Assembly: GCF_002929295.1 (NCBI RefSeq)
Contig: NZ_PJIM01000001.1
Location: 1,169,398 to 1,233,397, forward strand
Direction of reading: 5' to 3'
Length of the DNA stretch: 64,000 nucleotides
From: Arthrobacter sp. SX1312
Lineage (GTDB): Bacteria > Actinomycetota > Actinomycetes > Actinomycetales > Micrococcaceae
Under the pieces are notes generated by a model, which was not told the DNA's origin, ran no database searches, and was given only the letters and a program-made list of their open reading frames with translations. Position 1 is the first letter of the stretch. Each line of letters begins with the position of its first letter. Position numbers and translations under genes: made by a program. Shown here piece after piece: positions 16,958-25,168 of the stretch.

Positions 16958-17424
16958 GCGAGCTCCCTTCGGCCCTGACTCTTCGTGAGGTCGGCGAGGG
17001 TGTCGATGTCGATGTCGACCTGCCGGACGTCGAGTCCGCAGATCCGTGAGACTTCCTCGCGGACCCGCTCCCGCAACAGTTCGCTGGTCTGCTTCAGCGG
17101 TGCCGGGTACGTGATGCCGACCTCGAGACGGAGGGACGCGATGAGTCCGTTGAGTTGCACGGCGGCCTTCGGCCGCGCCGTGTCGCTGTGGCGGGCACCG
17201 AGACCGAGGAAGCCGCCAGAGGGTCCGCTGACGCCCGGGACGTTCGAGGCCGCGTTGCTCGCCACTTTCTCGATCGCTCGCTCAGCGATGACCAGGGTCC
17301 CCCGTGTCGACGGATCGGAGCCGGTCGACGTCGGCGACGCGGTGGAGCGCAGCGGGGAGGGGAGCGTCCGAGGGTGCCTGGCGGAGCTCTCCGTCGGTGT
17401 TCTCCCTTCGGTGATGTCGTCCAT
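16954..17424 (-). CDS. Asp23/Gls24 envelope stress protein (second copy)
   Basis: A 156-residue protein. A disordered Ser/Thr/Pro-rich N-terminus (1-40) precedes an Asp23 domain (about 42-150): GTLVIAERAIEKVASNAASN, a PGVSG turn, VQLNGLIASLRLEVGITYP and VREEVSRICGLDVRQVDIDID. In Firmicutes, Asp23 coats the membrane through AmaP and is induced by alkaline shock; in actinobacteria the role is little studied. The ATG at 17424 has AGGTGA upstream; longer in-frame sequence reads through the DUF2273 gene in another frame and is not real. It starts five bases after the DUF2273 stop and overlaps the DUF6286 gene by four. Confidence 0.82.
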   Translation of the reverse strand: MDDITEGRTPTESSARHPRTLPSPLRSTASPTSTGSDPSTRGTLVIAERAIEKVASNAASNVPGVSGPSGGFLGLGARHSDTARPKAAVQLNGLIASLRLEVGITYPAPLKQTSELLRERVREEVSRICGLDVRQVDIDIDTLADLTKSQGRRELA

Positions 17425-17429
17425 GTCGC

Positions 17430-17612
17430 TCACCTGCGGGTGGTGGAGCGTCCGGTCAGGGATCCGAGGTCGAGCTTGCCGTCGATGACGCGGGCGACGA
17501 TCAGTCCGACGGCACCGAAGAACGCGACGACGACGAACTCGTAGAAGCCACCGAAGGCCGCAGCCCATCCCAGGACGAGGCCGGCCAGCAGTCCCATAGC
17601 TGTTGTGCTCAT
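17430..17612 (-). CDS. small DUF2273-like membrane protein
   Basis: A 60-residue protein made almost wholly of two hydrophobic helices (MGLLAGLVLGWAAAFGG and FVVVAFFGAVGLIVARVI) and a short basic tail. Small DUF2273 proteins of this kind accompany Asp23 and AmaP genes in many bacteria. The ATG at 17612 has GGAAAGG upstream. It is separated from the first Asp23 gene by 165 bases containing an imperfect hairpin (GCCCTCC at 17634-17640 with GGAGGGC at 17671-17677), which may attenuate transcription. The next Asp23 gene follows after five bases. Confidence 0.75.
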   Translation of the reverse strand: MSTTAMGLLAGLVLGWAAAFGGFYEFVVVAFFGAVGLIVARVIDGKLDLGSLTGRSTTRR

Positions 17613-17777
17613 GATCGGTTGCCTTTCCGTACAGCGCCCTCCACGGGCGCATTCACACGAGGTCCGCTGCCCGGAGGGCGGCGGACAGGAGGGATCTGCG
17701 AGGATCCGTCGACGCCCGGCCCCGTGGCCATCACCGGCGTGGGAGCGCGTTCATGGCCCCGGACCACCGCGCGAGTG

Positions 17778-18299
17778 CTACTGCAGGGCTGCATGGGCCG
17801 GCTCGTCCGTATCGTGCTCTTCGTCGTCAGGGAGGTGCACGTCGGTGACGTTGATGTTGACCTCGAGGACCTCCAGGCCGGTGGCTTCCTCGACGGAGGA
17901 GATGACGTTGCGGCGGATCATCTGGCTGACCTCGACGATGGAGGCACCGTACTCGACGATGATGCTGAGATCGACAGCTGCCTGACGCTCACCCTTCTCC
18001 ACCGTGACCCCGCCACTGACATTCGTCCGTGATCCGGGAATGCGCTCGGAGATGCTGCTGAACGCGCGCCGGCTTGCACTGCCCATGGCGTATACGCCGG
18101 GGACCTCGCGAGTGGCGATGCCGGCGATCTTCTGCACGACGGTCTCGTTGATGGTGGTGTTGCCCTGGCTGGTCTGCAGCGGGCCCACCGGCCGTGCCTG
18201 CTCGGCTTCACGGGACTGCTCCGCCTGGCGCTTCTGCTCCTCGCCCGTGTTGGGGACGACTGCTGCCCGACGTGCTGCGGTGCTCTGATCCTCTGTCAT
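17778..18299 (-). CDS. Asp23/Gls24 envelope stress protein (first copy)
   Basis: A 173-residue protein and the first gene of the reverse operon. A charged, Gln/Glu-rich N-terminus (1-45) leads to a complete Asp23 domain (about 47-160): INETVVQKIAGIATREVPGV, YAMGSASRRAF, VDLSIIVEYGASIVEVSQMI and ATGLEVLEVNINVTDVHL. This is the best match to Asp23 in the cluster. The acidic tail after the domain is usual. AGGAGG lies nine bases before the ATG. The gene is transcribed away from the ECF sigma factor gene across a 205-base shared region, so that sigma factor may control it. Confidence 0.9.
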   Translation of the reverse strand: MTEDQSTAARRAAVVPNTGEEQKRQAEQSREAEQARPVGPLQTSQGNTTINETVVQKIAGIATREVPGVYAMGSASRRAFSSISERIPGSRTNVSGGVTVEKGERQAAVDLSIIVEYGASIVEVSQMIRRNVISSVEEATGLEVLEVNINVTDVHLPDDEEHDTDEPAHAALQ

Positions 18300-18504
18300 G
18301 TCGATCGATCCTCCTGTGTGAGGTGTTGGTGCCGTACACCCTTAAAGACACCAGCAAGCCCGAAACGTCACGTCGACAGGCCACATATTTTCCTCGATCC
18401 GGCGCGGACGACTGTTGGGCACGAAGTGCTCCCCCTATGCTGAGCAGCACGTCGACGTGCCGCAACTGCAGAGCTGCAGTGAGGTCCGGAAGGGGGCAGG
18501 TGCC
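18300..18504. promoter_or_regulatory. shared region between the Asp23 operon and the sigma factor gene
   Basis: A 205-base divergent intergenic stretch containing the ribosome binding sites of both transcription units and an A+T-richer patch (CACATATTTTCC near 18382). I could not assign -35/-10 elements with confidence. Confidence 0.4.
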
Positions 18505-19311
18505 ATGGGACCCGAGCCTGGATGCCACCGGCCTTCCTCCCCGGCGGGATCCCCCTCGGAACTGCACGCGGGCTCCGGACCGAGCCCTGGACAGGTCCTT
18601 GAATCGGGCACTGGACCTGTGCAGGGCGCGTCTCGTACGGCCCTTGCCACCGAGGCTCCCGGGCACCCTGCAGTCCTGGCGTCGGCGGAGGCGCTGGACG
18701 ACCTGGACGAGCTCACCATCGTCGCTCGAGCGCAGAACGGCGATGTCCACGCCTTCGAATGGCTGCTCTCCACCCATGAGGGCGGGGTGTTCCGGTTGGC
18801 TTTCAGGATGCTCGACGATTATGCGGAAGCCGAGGACATCGTGCAGGAGACGTTCATCGCCGCCCGGCGGGGCCTGCCGGACCTTGCAGCCCCCCAGGCG
18901 TTCACCCCCTGGCTCTACCGTGCGGCCACGAACAAATGCTTCAACAACCTCCGAAGCCGCCGACGCCACCCGGCTGCCCCTGACTCGTTCGACGACGAGC
19001 CCGTCCCCGGTGGCTCCCACGGCGCTTCCGCCGTAGGAGAGGCCGAACTCAGGAATCAATGGGATGCGCGCGGAGGCGGGATCTGCCAGGACCCGGCGCT
19101 GCGCTACGAGGCGGAAGCGCAGATGCAGGCCCTTGCCTGTCTCGTGCGGGCAGTCCCGGCCGGTCCGCGGGCCTGCTGGCTACTGCGCGATGTCCATGAG
19201 TTCTCCTACACCGAGATCGCAGCGATCGTGCGACTGCCGGAGAGTACGGTTCGAGGGCGCATCGCCCGGACCAGGCGGATTCTCGCAGAAGGGATGGAGC
19301 CATGGCGATGA
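18505..19311 (+). CDS. ECF RNA polymerase sigma factor next to the Asp23 operon
   Basis: A 268-residue ECF sigma factor. After a low-complexity N-terminus (1-65) it has sigma region 2 (about 72-152: VARAQNGDVHAFEWLLSTH, AEAEDIVQETFIAARRGL, FTPWLYRAATNKCFNNL) and sigma region 4 (about 205-260: VRAVPAGPRACWLLRDVHEF, YTEIAAIVRLPESTVRGRIA). A 45-residue spacer separates them. The ATG at 18505 follows GGGGGCAGG; an earlier GTG (18415) would add 30 unconvincing residues. The next gene overlaps its end and encodes a protein with a ZAS-type metal motif, so this looks like a sigma/anti-sigma pair. It is divergent from the Asp23 operon, its most likely target. Confidence 0.85.
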   Translation: MGPEPGCHRPSSPAGSPSELHAGSGPSPGQVLESGTGPVQGASRTALATEAPGHPAVLASAEALDDLDELTIVARAQNGDVHAFEWLLSTHEGGVFRLAFRMLDDYAEAEDIVQETFIAARRGLPDLAAPQAFTPWLYRAATNKCFNNLRSRRRHPAAPDSFDDEPVPGGSHGASAVGEAELRNQWDARGGGICQDPALRYEAEAQMQALACLVRAVPAGPRACWLLRDVHEFSYTEIAAIVRLPESTVRGRIARTRRILAEGMEPWR

Positions 19312-19904
19312 ACGAGGGGCAGCCCCGATTGGGGTGCGGACGGATCATCGACGATGTCTGGGAATCCATCGACCGACCGGCCAGCATCCACGAACGAACA
19401 TGCCGGGATTGTCAGAGCGCGCGAGCCGCCCTCGAGCACCTCGAAGCGGTTACCAGGTCCATGCGCGACCGTGACCGCAGTGACCCGGCCCTGCGACCGA
19501 GCCGTCGAGTGCGGGCAGCGATCCTGATGGTCGCCCGGGCGGAGATACGGCGCAGCCGACGTGTTCCCCTTGGCACCACACCTCGGGGGACCATCGACAT
19601 CAGCGAACAGGCACTCACCGGCCTGATCCGGTTTGCTGCCTCCACCCTGCCCGGCGTCCGCGCTCGCCGATGCACCATTGCCGGCACCCGGGAACCACAG
19701 ACCTCACCGGCAGGGCCGCCGTCGACGGCGGCGGTCGACGGCGAGGACGTGCGGATCACGCTCACCGTCGCGCTGTCCTCCCAGGTAAGGATTCCCGCCA
19801 CCGTGACTCTGCTACGCGAACGGGTCGGCACCATCGTGCAGGCGCAGACGGGGATCACCATGCAACAGATCGACATCGGTGTGGAGGATCTCTATGACGT
19901 CTGA
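19302..19904 (+). CDS. ZAS-motif / Asp23-domain fusion, candidate anti-sigma factor
   Basis: A 200-residue protein with two parts. Residues 10-45 contain Cys12, His30, Cys34 and Cys37; H-x3-C-x2-C with an upstream Cys is the metal site of zinc-binding anti-sigma (ZAS) domains such as RsrA. Residues about 85-200 form an Asp23-like domain (GTIDISEQALTGLIRFAAST, then ITLTVALSSQVRIPATVTLL and TGITMQQIDIGVEDLY). No membrane helix is present. The ATG at 19302 lies ten bases inside the sigma gene (a second at 19308 gives a four-base overlap), with GAAGGG in front. I infer that it restrains the upstream sigma factor and senses envelope state through the Asp23 module. The ZAS part is short, so the call is provisional. 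Confidence 0.6.
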   Translation: MAMNEGQPRLGCGRIIDDVWESIDRPASIHERTCRDCQSARAALEHLEAVTRSMRDRDRSDPALRPSRRVRAAILMVARAEIRRSRRVPLGTTPRGTIDISEQALTGLIRFAASTLPGVRARRCTIAGTREPQTSPAGPPSTAAVDGEDVRITLTVALSSQVRIPATVTLLRERVGTIVQAQTGITMQQIDIGVEDLYDV

Positions 19905-20295
19905 GCAGCCCTTCCATGCGCGGGTCGTCGATCTCGACTCCATCGCCGACACGCTCGGCACCGCGCTCGGCCGGCACCCGGGCGTCGTCCGCCTGGAACC
20001 GACCATGCGCAGTGTCCTGACGCGCTGGAAAGTCGCGTCGGTCAGCCAACTCCACCGGAACGTCCGGCCCGACACCCCGCCCCCGGCAGTCGCTACCCGC
20101 GACGGACTGGTTCTCTCCCTCACCGACGGCGTCCTGGACCTGCACGTCGAGCTGGCGACGAACATCTCGAGACCTGCGCTCGACCTGGCCCGTGAAGTGC
20201 AGGAAGTCGCCGTCGACGTCATCAGGGCGAGCGGCTTGGCCGTCGGCCACGTCGACGTCACCATCCTCGCCATCGAAGGCACGCCCGCGCCGTGA
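19894..20295 (+). CDS. Asp23-like protein (third copy, divergent)
   Basis: A 133-residue protein. The first 45 residues (DSIADTLGTALGRHPGVVRL) and the last 55 (LDLHVELATNISRPALDLA, VAVDVIRASGLAVGHVDVTI) resemble the start and end of the Asp23 fold. The middle is replaced by a basic, Pro-rich stretch, so it is a degenerate or specialised copy. The ATG at 19894 lies 11 bases inside the previous gene, with GGAGG upstream, implying translational coupling. It ends the forward operon; a hairpin follows 29 bases later. The function is unknown. Confidence 0.6.
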   Translation: MTSEQPFHARVVDLDSIADTLGTALGRHPGVVRLEPTMRSVLTRWKVASVSQLHRNVRPDTPPPAVATRDGLVLSLTDGVLDLHVELATNISRPALDLAREVQEVAVDVIRASGLAVGHVDVTILAIEGTPAP

Positions 20296-20323
20296 CACTT
20301 TGGGCGCGGGCGCCCGGGAAAGC

Positions 20324-20361
20324 AAGAAGTCCGGCCCACCAGATGGTGGACCGGACTTCTT
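20324..20361. terminator. bidirectional hairpin between the Asp23 cluster and tRNA-fMet
   Basis: Seventeen-base arms (20324-20340 and 20345-20361) pair at 16 positions around an AGAT loop. On the forward strand TTT follows. It can end both the sigma operon and the opposing tRNA transcript. Confidence 0.75.
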
Positions 20362-20366
20362 TTCCG

Positions 20367-20440
20367 TTGCGGGGACAGGATTTGAACCTGTGACCTCTGG
20401 GTTATGAGCCCAGCGAGCTACCGAACTGCTCCACCCCGCG
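20367..20440 (-). tRNA. initiator tRNA-fMet (CAU)
   Basis: Read on the reverse strand from 20440, a full cloverleaf is present: acceptor arm CGCGGGG/CCCCGCA, D-arm, anticodon arm CTGGG-CTCATAA-CCCAG, and T-arm ACAGG-TTCAAAT-CCTGT. Position 1 is C opposite A72, an unpaired end, and the anticodon stem has three consecutive G-C pairs. Both are hallmarks of initiator tRNA. The CCA end is not encoded. The discriminator base is A. Confidence 0.95.
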
Positions 20441-20507
20441 GCGTGTAACTAACGTTACCGGCCGCCGGGTGGAGAAGCAAATTGGGCGGCTGCCCGGGGC
20501 GCTCGGG

Positions 20508-23500
20508 CTACTGTCCGGCCGCAGCCGCGCCGCGTTCCTCGGCGTCGAGCGCCCGCTGGATGGCCTGCTCCAGGCGGTCCTGGGCCTCACCATAGGCTGC
20601 GAAGTCGCCCGACTCGAGGGCGGCGTTACCGTCCTGGATCGCGCTGTTCGCGTCGGCGAGTGCTGCCCGCAGATCGGCGGCCGGGTCTCCGGTCGCGCCA
20701 CCGGGGGTTCCGCCCTCGGAAGGCGTGGGTGCGGGCGACGGTGTCGCTCCCCCGTCCCCACCCTCCGCCGGAGGCGCCGCCGGGTCGTCCGGGGTCTCCC
20801 CGACGTTCTCCTCGTCGCCGGTCGTGGCCCCCGAGTTGCCGCCGAACACCTGGTCCAGTGCCTCGGCGAGGGTCGGTGCGAACCCGACGGTCTCCCCGAA
20901 GCTGACCAGGACCCGCCGCAGGACGGGGAAGGACGAGCTGCCCGAGGACTGGACGTAGACGGGCTGCACGTACGCGATCCCGCCGCCGATCGGCAGCGTC
21001 AGGAGGTTGCCGTTGATGACCTCGGACGCACCCTGCCGGAGCAGGTTGAGCTCCTGCGACACGGTCGTGTCCGAGTTGAAGAGGTTCTGGGCCTGTCCGG
21101 GACCTACCACGGAATCCTGGCCCGAGCTGTCGAGCAGGGTCAGCCTGCCGTAGTTCTCGTTCTTGACGCCGTCCTCGCCCGTGCCGGCGTCACCGTTGGC
21201 CGCGAGGAAACCGTACAGCACGTTCCGCGGCGTCTGACCCACGGGCACGTACGGGATGTACGGCGTCGTCAGCGAGAACGCCGCCTCCTCCTGGTTGGGC
21301 ATCTGGAGCGTGAGGTAGAACGGCGGCTGCCGCGGGGTGGACGCCGTCGTCGTGCTGTCGGACCCCGCGCCGGGGTCCGCGGGTACGCTCCACGCCTCGC
21401 TGTTGTTGTAGAACGCGTCGGTGTCGGTGACGTGGTAGCGCGCCAGGAGCTCGCGCTGCACCTTGAAGAGGTCCTCGGGGTACCGCACGTGCGCCATGAG
21501 GTCGGCCGACATCTCGCTGTAGGGCTTCAGCGAGGTCGGGTACACGTTCTGCCACGACTGCAGGACCGGATCCTGATCGTCCCACGCGTACAGGTTCACG
21601 GAACCGTCGTACGCGTCCACGGTGGCCTTCACGGCGTTCCTGATGTAGTTGACGCGCTCCGCGGGCAGCGCCGTGGCCAGGCCCTCCGCGGTCTGCGAAT
21701 CCTGCGTCGCCTGCTCCAGTTCCTGCTGCATCGAGTAGGGGAAGCTGGCACTGGTGGTGTACCCGTCGATGATCCACTTGACGCGACCGTCCACGATCGC
21801 GGGGTAGCTGTTGCCGTCGAGCGTCAGATACGGAGCGACCTTGCGCACACGGTCCACGGGATCGCGATCGTAGAGGATCTGCGAATCGCCGTTGACCTGG
21901 TCGGACAGCAGCAGGTCCGTGGACTGGAACTTGAGGGCGTAGACGAGGCGGTTGAAGGCGTTGCCGACGTTGGGGCCGCCCTGTCCGCTGAAGGTCGTCC
22001 GGGACTCGTTGTCGGAGTTCTCGTTCTGCGGCCGGTCGATCTCGGCGGGGGCCTGGCCCTCCGGCGCTCCGACGACCGAGTACTCGGGGGATTCCTCGCC
22101 GAAGTAGATGCGCGGCTCATAGGTGGACTCGTCGCCCAGCACACCGGTCGAGGGGATGCCGGACTGCAGGAAGGACGGGCGGCCGTCGGGCTCCACGGTC
22201 GAGCCGGCTGCGGCGACCACACCGTATCCGTGCGTGTAGAAGACGTGCTCGTTGACCCAGCCGTCCGGCACACCGTTGGTGTCCAACTCGCGCACCGCGA
22301 TCACGGTGTCCTGTACTTCGCCGTCGATCTCGTACCGGTCGACGTTGAGGGTCTGCGGGAACTGGTAGTACTGACGGAACTGCTGGAGCTGACTGAAGGC
22401 ATCAGAGACCAGATTCGGGTCGAGCAGGCGGATGTTCGCGGTGGTTTCGCCGTCCTCGCCCAGCGCGCCCGCGGCCGGGATCGACTCCGGTGAGTACGCC
22501 TCGACCTCCACCTGGTCGAGCCCGTAGGCCTCACGCGTGAGCTGGATGTTCCGTTCGATGAACTCGTCCTCGAGGCTGAGCTCGGAGGGACGCACCTGGA
22601 AGCGCTGCACGACCGCCGGGTACACGCCGCCGGCGAGCAGCGCCGTGATGATGAGCATCGCGGTTCCGATCAGCGGCAGCCGCCAGCGGCCGACGAACGC
22701 GGAGGCCACGAACAGGGCGGCGACGATGATCGCAGCCACCGCGAGGATGGCCTTCGTGGGGATGACCGCATTGACGTCCGTGTACAGCGCGCCGGCCCAG
22801 GTGCCCTGGTTCAGCAGGGTGTCGTAGCGGTCGAGCCAGTAGTTGACGCCCTGCAGCACCAGGAAGAGGGCGGCGACGACGGCGATCTGCACGCGGGCCG
22901 CCTTGGTCGTGAACAGGCCCTTCTCCTCGAGGCGGATGCCGCCGTAGAGGTAGTGCGTGAGGATCGTCGCGATGGCGCTGATGATGACCACGCTGATCAG
23001 GAACCCCGTCACGAAGTTCAGGAACGGCAGCGTGAACATGTAGAAGGCGTAGTCCAGACCGAACTCCGGGTCCTGACGGTTGAACGGTTCCTGGTTGATG
23101 AACAGCAGGACCTGCTGCCACTGTGAGGAGGCGGCCGTGCCCGCGAAGGCTCCGAGGACCACCGGGATACCGAGCATCAGCAGGCGGCGGATCGGTTCGA
23201 GCTGCGCCTGGTACCTGTTGAGATTGTCCTGGATGGCACTGTCCGGCGCGTAGATGGGCCTGTTGCGGAACGCGATGCGCAGGCTGAAGTACACGGCCGC
23301 CGCCATGACGAGGAACGCGACGACGAAGAGGACGATGCGCGTCAGGTTCTCCGTCACGAAGACCTCGAGGAACCCGAGCTGGTTGTACCAGAGCACGTCC
23401 GCATAGACCTGGGACAGGTAGACGAAGGCGATGACGATCACCGCCACGACGATGATCGTCGGTATCAGCGGACTGCGGCGCCTGCTGGTGGTTCCACGTG

Positions 23501-23546
23501 CTGGGCTCGGGCTACTGCCGAACGGCCGGTCTGGTCCGGATGTCAC
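20508..23546 (-). CDS. UPF0182 family membrane protein
   Basis: A 1012-residue protein of the actinobacterial UPF0182 family, full length for the group. Seven membrane helices lie in the first 330 residues, starting [18 protein letters not shown]; a large extracytoplasmic domain (about 340-890) contains [34 protein letters not shown] and [16 protein letters not shown], followed by an Asp/Ala/Gly/Pro-rich tail with a helical end. Function is not established. The GTG at 23546 has GAGG upstream; an overlapping ATG two bases before it is out of frame. It is transcribed in the same direction as the Lon-like protease gene 229 bases upstream, and the tRNA gene follows downstream. Confidence 0.88.
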   Translation of the reverse strand: MTSGPDRPFGSSPSPARGTTSRRRSPLIPTIIVVAVIVIAFVYLSQVYADVLWYNQLGFLEVFVTENLTRIVLFVVAFLVMAAAVYFSLRIAFRNRPIYAPDSAIQDNLNRYQAQLEPIRRLLMLGIPVVLGAFAGTAASSQWQQVLLFINQEPFNRQDPEFGLDYAFYMFTLPFLNFVTGFLISVVIISAIATILTHYLYGGIRLEEKGLFTTKAARVQIAVVAALFLVLQGVNYWLDRYDTLLNQGTWAGALYTDVNAVIPTKAILAVAAIIVAALFVASAFVGRWRLPLIGTAMLIITALLAGGVYPAVVQRFQVRPSELSLEDEFIERNIQLTREAYGLDQVEVEAYSPESIPAAGALGEDGETTANIRLLDPNLVSDAFSQLQQFRQYYQFPQTLNVDRYEIDGEVQDTVIAVRELDTNGVPDGWVNEHVFYTHGYGVVAAAGSTVEPDGRPSFLQSGIPSTGVLGDESTYEPRIYFGEESPEYSVVGAPEGQAPAEIDRPQNENSDNESRTTFSGQGGPNVGNAFNRLVYALKFQSTDLLLSDQVNGDSQILYDRDPVDRVRKVAPYLTLDGNSYPAIVDGRVKWIIDGYTTSASFPYSMQQELEQATQDSQTAEGLATALPAERVNYIRNAVKATVDAYDGSVNLYAWDDQDPVLQSWQNVYPTSLKPYSEMSADLMAHVRYPEDLFKVQRELLARYHVTDTDAFYNNSEAWSVPADPGAGSDSTTTASTPRQPPFYLTLQMPNQEEAAFSLTTPYIPYVPVGQTPRNVLYGFLAANGDAGTGEDGVKNENYGRLTLLDSSGQDSVVGPGQAQNLFNSDTTVSQELNLLRQGASEVINGNLLTLPIGGGIAYVQPVYVQSSGSSSFPVLRRVLVSFGETVGFAPTLAEALDQVFGGNSGATTGDEENVGETPDDPAAPPAEGGDGGATPSPAPTPSEGGTPGGATGDPAADLRAALADANSAIQDGNAALESGDFAAYGEAQDRLEQAIQRALDAEERGAAAAGQ

Positions 23547-23775
23547 ATCTACCTCATCGTTAGCTGCTGCGGGTCACGCCGACCGGTCCTCCGCACCGCT
23601 CCCCGCCCGGGCGGGGGCAGAGGAGAGCGCACAGTCAGGCCCTTCGTGATTTCATTCTGCCCTGTTCACGCTTGGCCCGACCAATTAGGTTCCCGCCCCG
23701 CCTCGAGGGCGTCGGGATCGTCACCGAACCGTGTCGTGCGGTGGCCGGGCGATGGCTGCACCGTTTCGCGGAGCG

Positions 23776-24870
23776 TCAGCAGGCGGGCACGTCGGACGCA
23801 TCGCCGCCGGCACCCAACGTCTCGACGGCGTCGACGGCGTCGCCGAGCGTCTCGACCTTCACGACCGTCAGGCCGTCAGGGATGTTGCCGATGACCTCGT
23901 CGCAGTTGCCGGCGGGTGCCAGGAAGAAGTCCGCCCCACCGGCTCGGGCCCCGACGAGCTTCTGGGCGATCCCACCGATCGGCCCGACGACGCCGCCGGA
24001 GTCGATCGTGCCGGTGCCCGCGAAGTGCCTGCCGCCCGTGAGGTCGCCCTCCGTCAGGTTGTCGACAATTCCGAGGGCGAACATGGTGCCGGCCGAGGGA
24101 CCACCCACGTTGTCGAGCTGGATGGACACGTCGAAGGGGAAATCGAAGGTGGAGGCGAGCAGGACACCCAGCTGGAACTCCCCCTCGGCCGATTCCTTCG
24201 GCGTGACCGCGACCTCCATCTCCGCACCGTCCCGGACGATCCCCAGGGTGGCGGCAGCGCCGCCCGCCTGGGCCAGCACACTGCGGAGGGTCTCGATGTT
24301 CTCGATCCCGCGCCCGTCGATGGTGCGCAGGATGTCCCCGACCTCCAGAATGCCCTCCGACGCGGAATCATCCGCCAGCCCCGCGACGGACAGCTCCTCG
24401 GTGAACTCGATCCCCTCGTGGGAGAGGGCCGCGGCGATCGCCGATTCCTGCGACGACGTCATGGCCACGGCGTTCCGCTCCTGGACGTCGGAGGAGGTCG
24501 TCCCTTCCGGGTACACCAGCTGCTCCGGCAGGACGTCCATGTCCGGATCAGCCCAGGCCCGGAAGGTGTCGAGGACGTTCACCCGGCCGTTCGGACCACC
24601 GCTGACGAGGACGGTGGTGAGATCGAGCTCGCCCTCGGGGGGAAAGCTCTCCCTCCCCTCCACCCGGATGAGCGCCTGGCCGTCGACCTCCCCGATGGTG
24701 TTGAAGGTGGGGCCGGGCGATTCGATGATGTAGGGCGACGGCAGGAGCACAGCGGTCGCGCACAGGACGACGGCGAGGCTCCCGGAGACGGCCATGGCGC
24801 GGAAGCGCGGATCCCTCGGCCGGGCGGGTCCCTCGGGGCTGTACGTCTCGAAGTGGACAGGCTGCGTCAC
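23776..24870 (-). CDS. Lon-like PDZ-domain serine protease (YlbL type)
   Basis: A 364-residue membrane-anchored protease. One N-terminal membrane helix (about 26-47) is followed by an extracytoplasmic part with a PDZ domain (about 145-225: SEGILEVGDILRTIDG) and a Lon-type S16 catalytic domain (about 235-350). The catalytic Ser lies in NVGGPSAGTMFALGI and the Lys in GGIAQKLVGARAGG, so the Ser-Lys dyad is intact; no ATPase domain is present. Homologues sit at the same place next to the zincin gene in mycobacteria (Rv3194c). It probably degrades or trims envelope proteins. The GTG at 24870 follows AGAGAGAAG. The divergent zincin gene starts 298 bases away. Confidence 0.88.
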   Translation of the reverse strand: MTQPVHFETYSPEGPARPRDPRFRAMAVSGSLAVVLCATAVLLPSPYIIESPGPTFNTIGEVDGQALIRVEGRESFPPEGELDLTTVLVSGGPNGRVNVLDTFRAWADPDMDVLPEQLVYPEGTTSSDVQERNAVAMTSSQESAIAAALSHEGIEFTEELSVAGLADDSASEGILEVGDILRTIDGRGIENIETLRSVLAQAGGAAATLGIVRDGAEMEVAVTPKESAEGEFQLGVLLASTFDFPFDVSIQLDNVGGPSAGTMFALGIVDNLTEGDLTGGRHFAGTGTIDSGGVVGPIGGIAQKLVGARAGGADFFLAPAGNCDEVIGNIPDGLTVVKVETLGDAVDAVETLGAGGDASDVPAC

Positions 24871-25168
24871 TGTGCTTCTCTCTGTAGGCGCGTGCCGTGC
24901 GACGGCGCGATCAGCGTCTTCCGGCTTACTTAGAGTAGACGCTCAGGCCGGGGTCGATCCGGGAGGATGCCGTCCGTCCGCCGCCCGGCCCTTCCCGGCG
25001 CCGTCGACTGCTGCCCGAACCCCGGGGTGGGCTTTGCCCTCAGCGAACGGCCGACGGCCCGAGGGACAGCGGCGATGCCGTGCCGGTAGCGTGTATCCAA
25101 CAGCCGGCGGGAGCGGAAACCCCCTCCTGCCCGGATCCCCAAGCTACTCCCCAGGACCGGTGGTATCA

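Noticed and set aside
15683-20440. Genomic island inserted at the tRNA-fMet gene
   Set aside because: The Asp23 cluster lies on the 3' side of the tRNA, but I found no integrase, no direct repeat of the tRNA end at the far side, and base composition is like the rest.
20469-22493. 674-codon open frame antisense to the UPF0182 gene
   Set aside because: Arg/Val/Gly-rich shadow of a real gene; UPF0182 on the other strand is full length with clear membrane helices.
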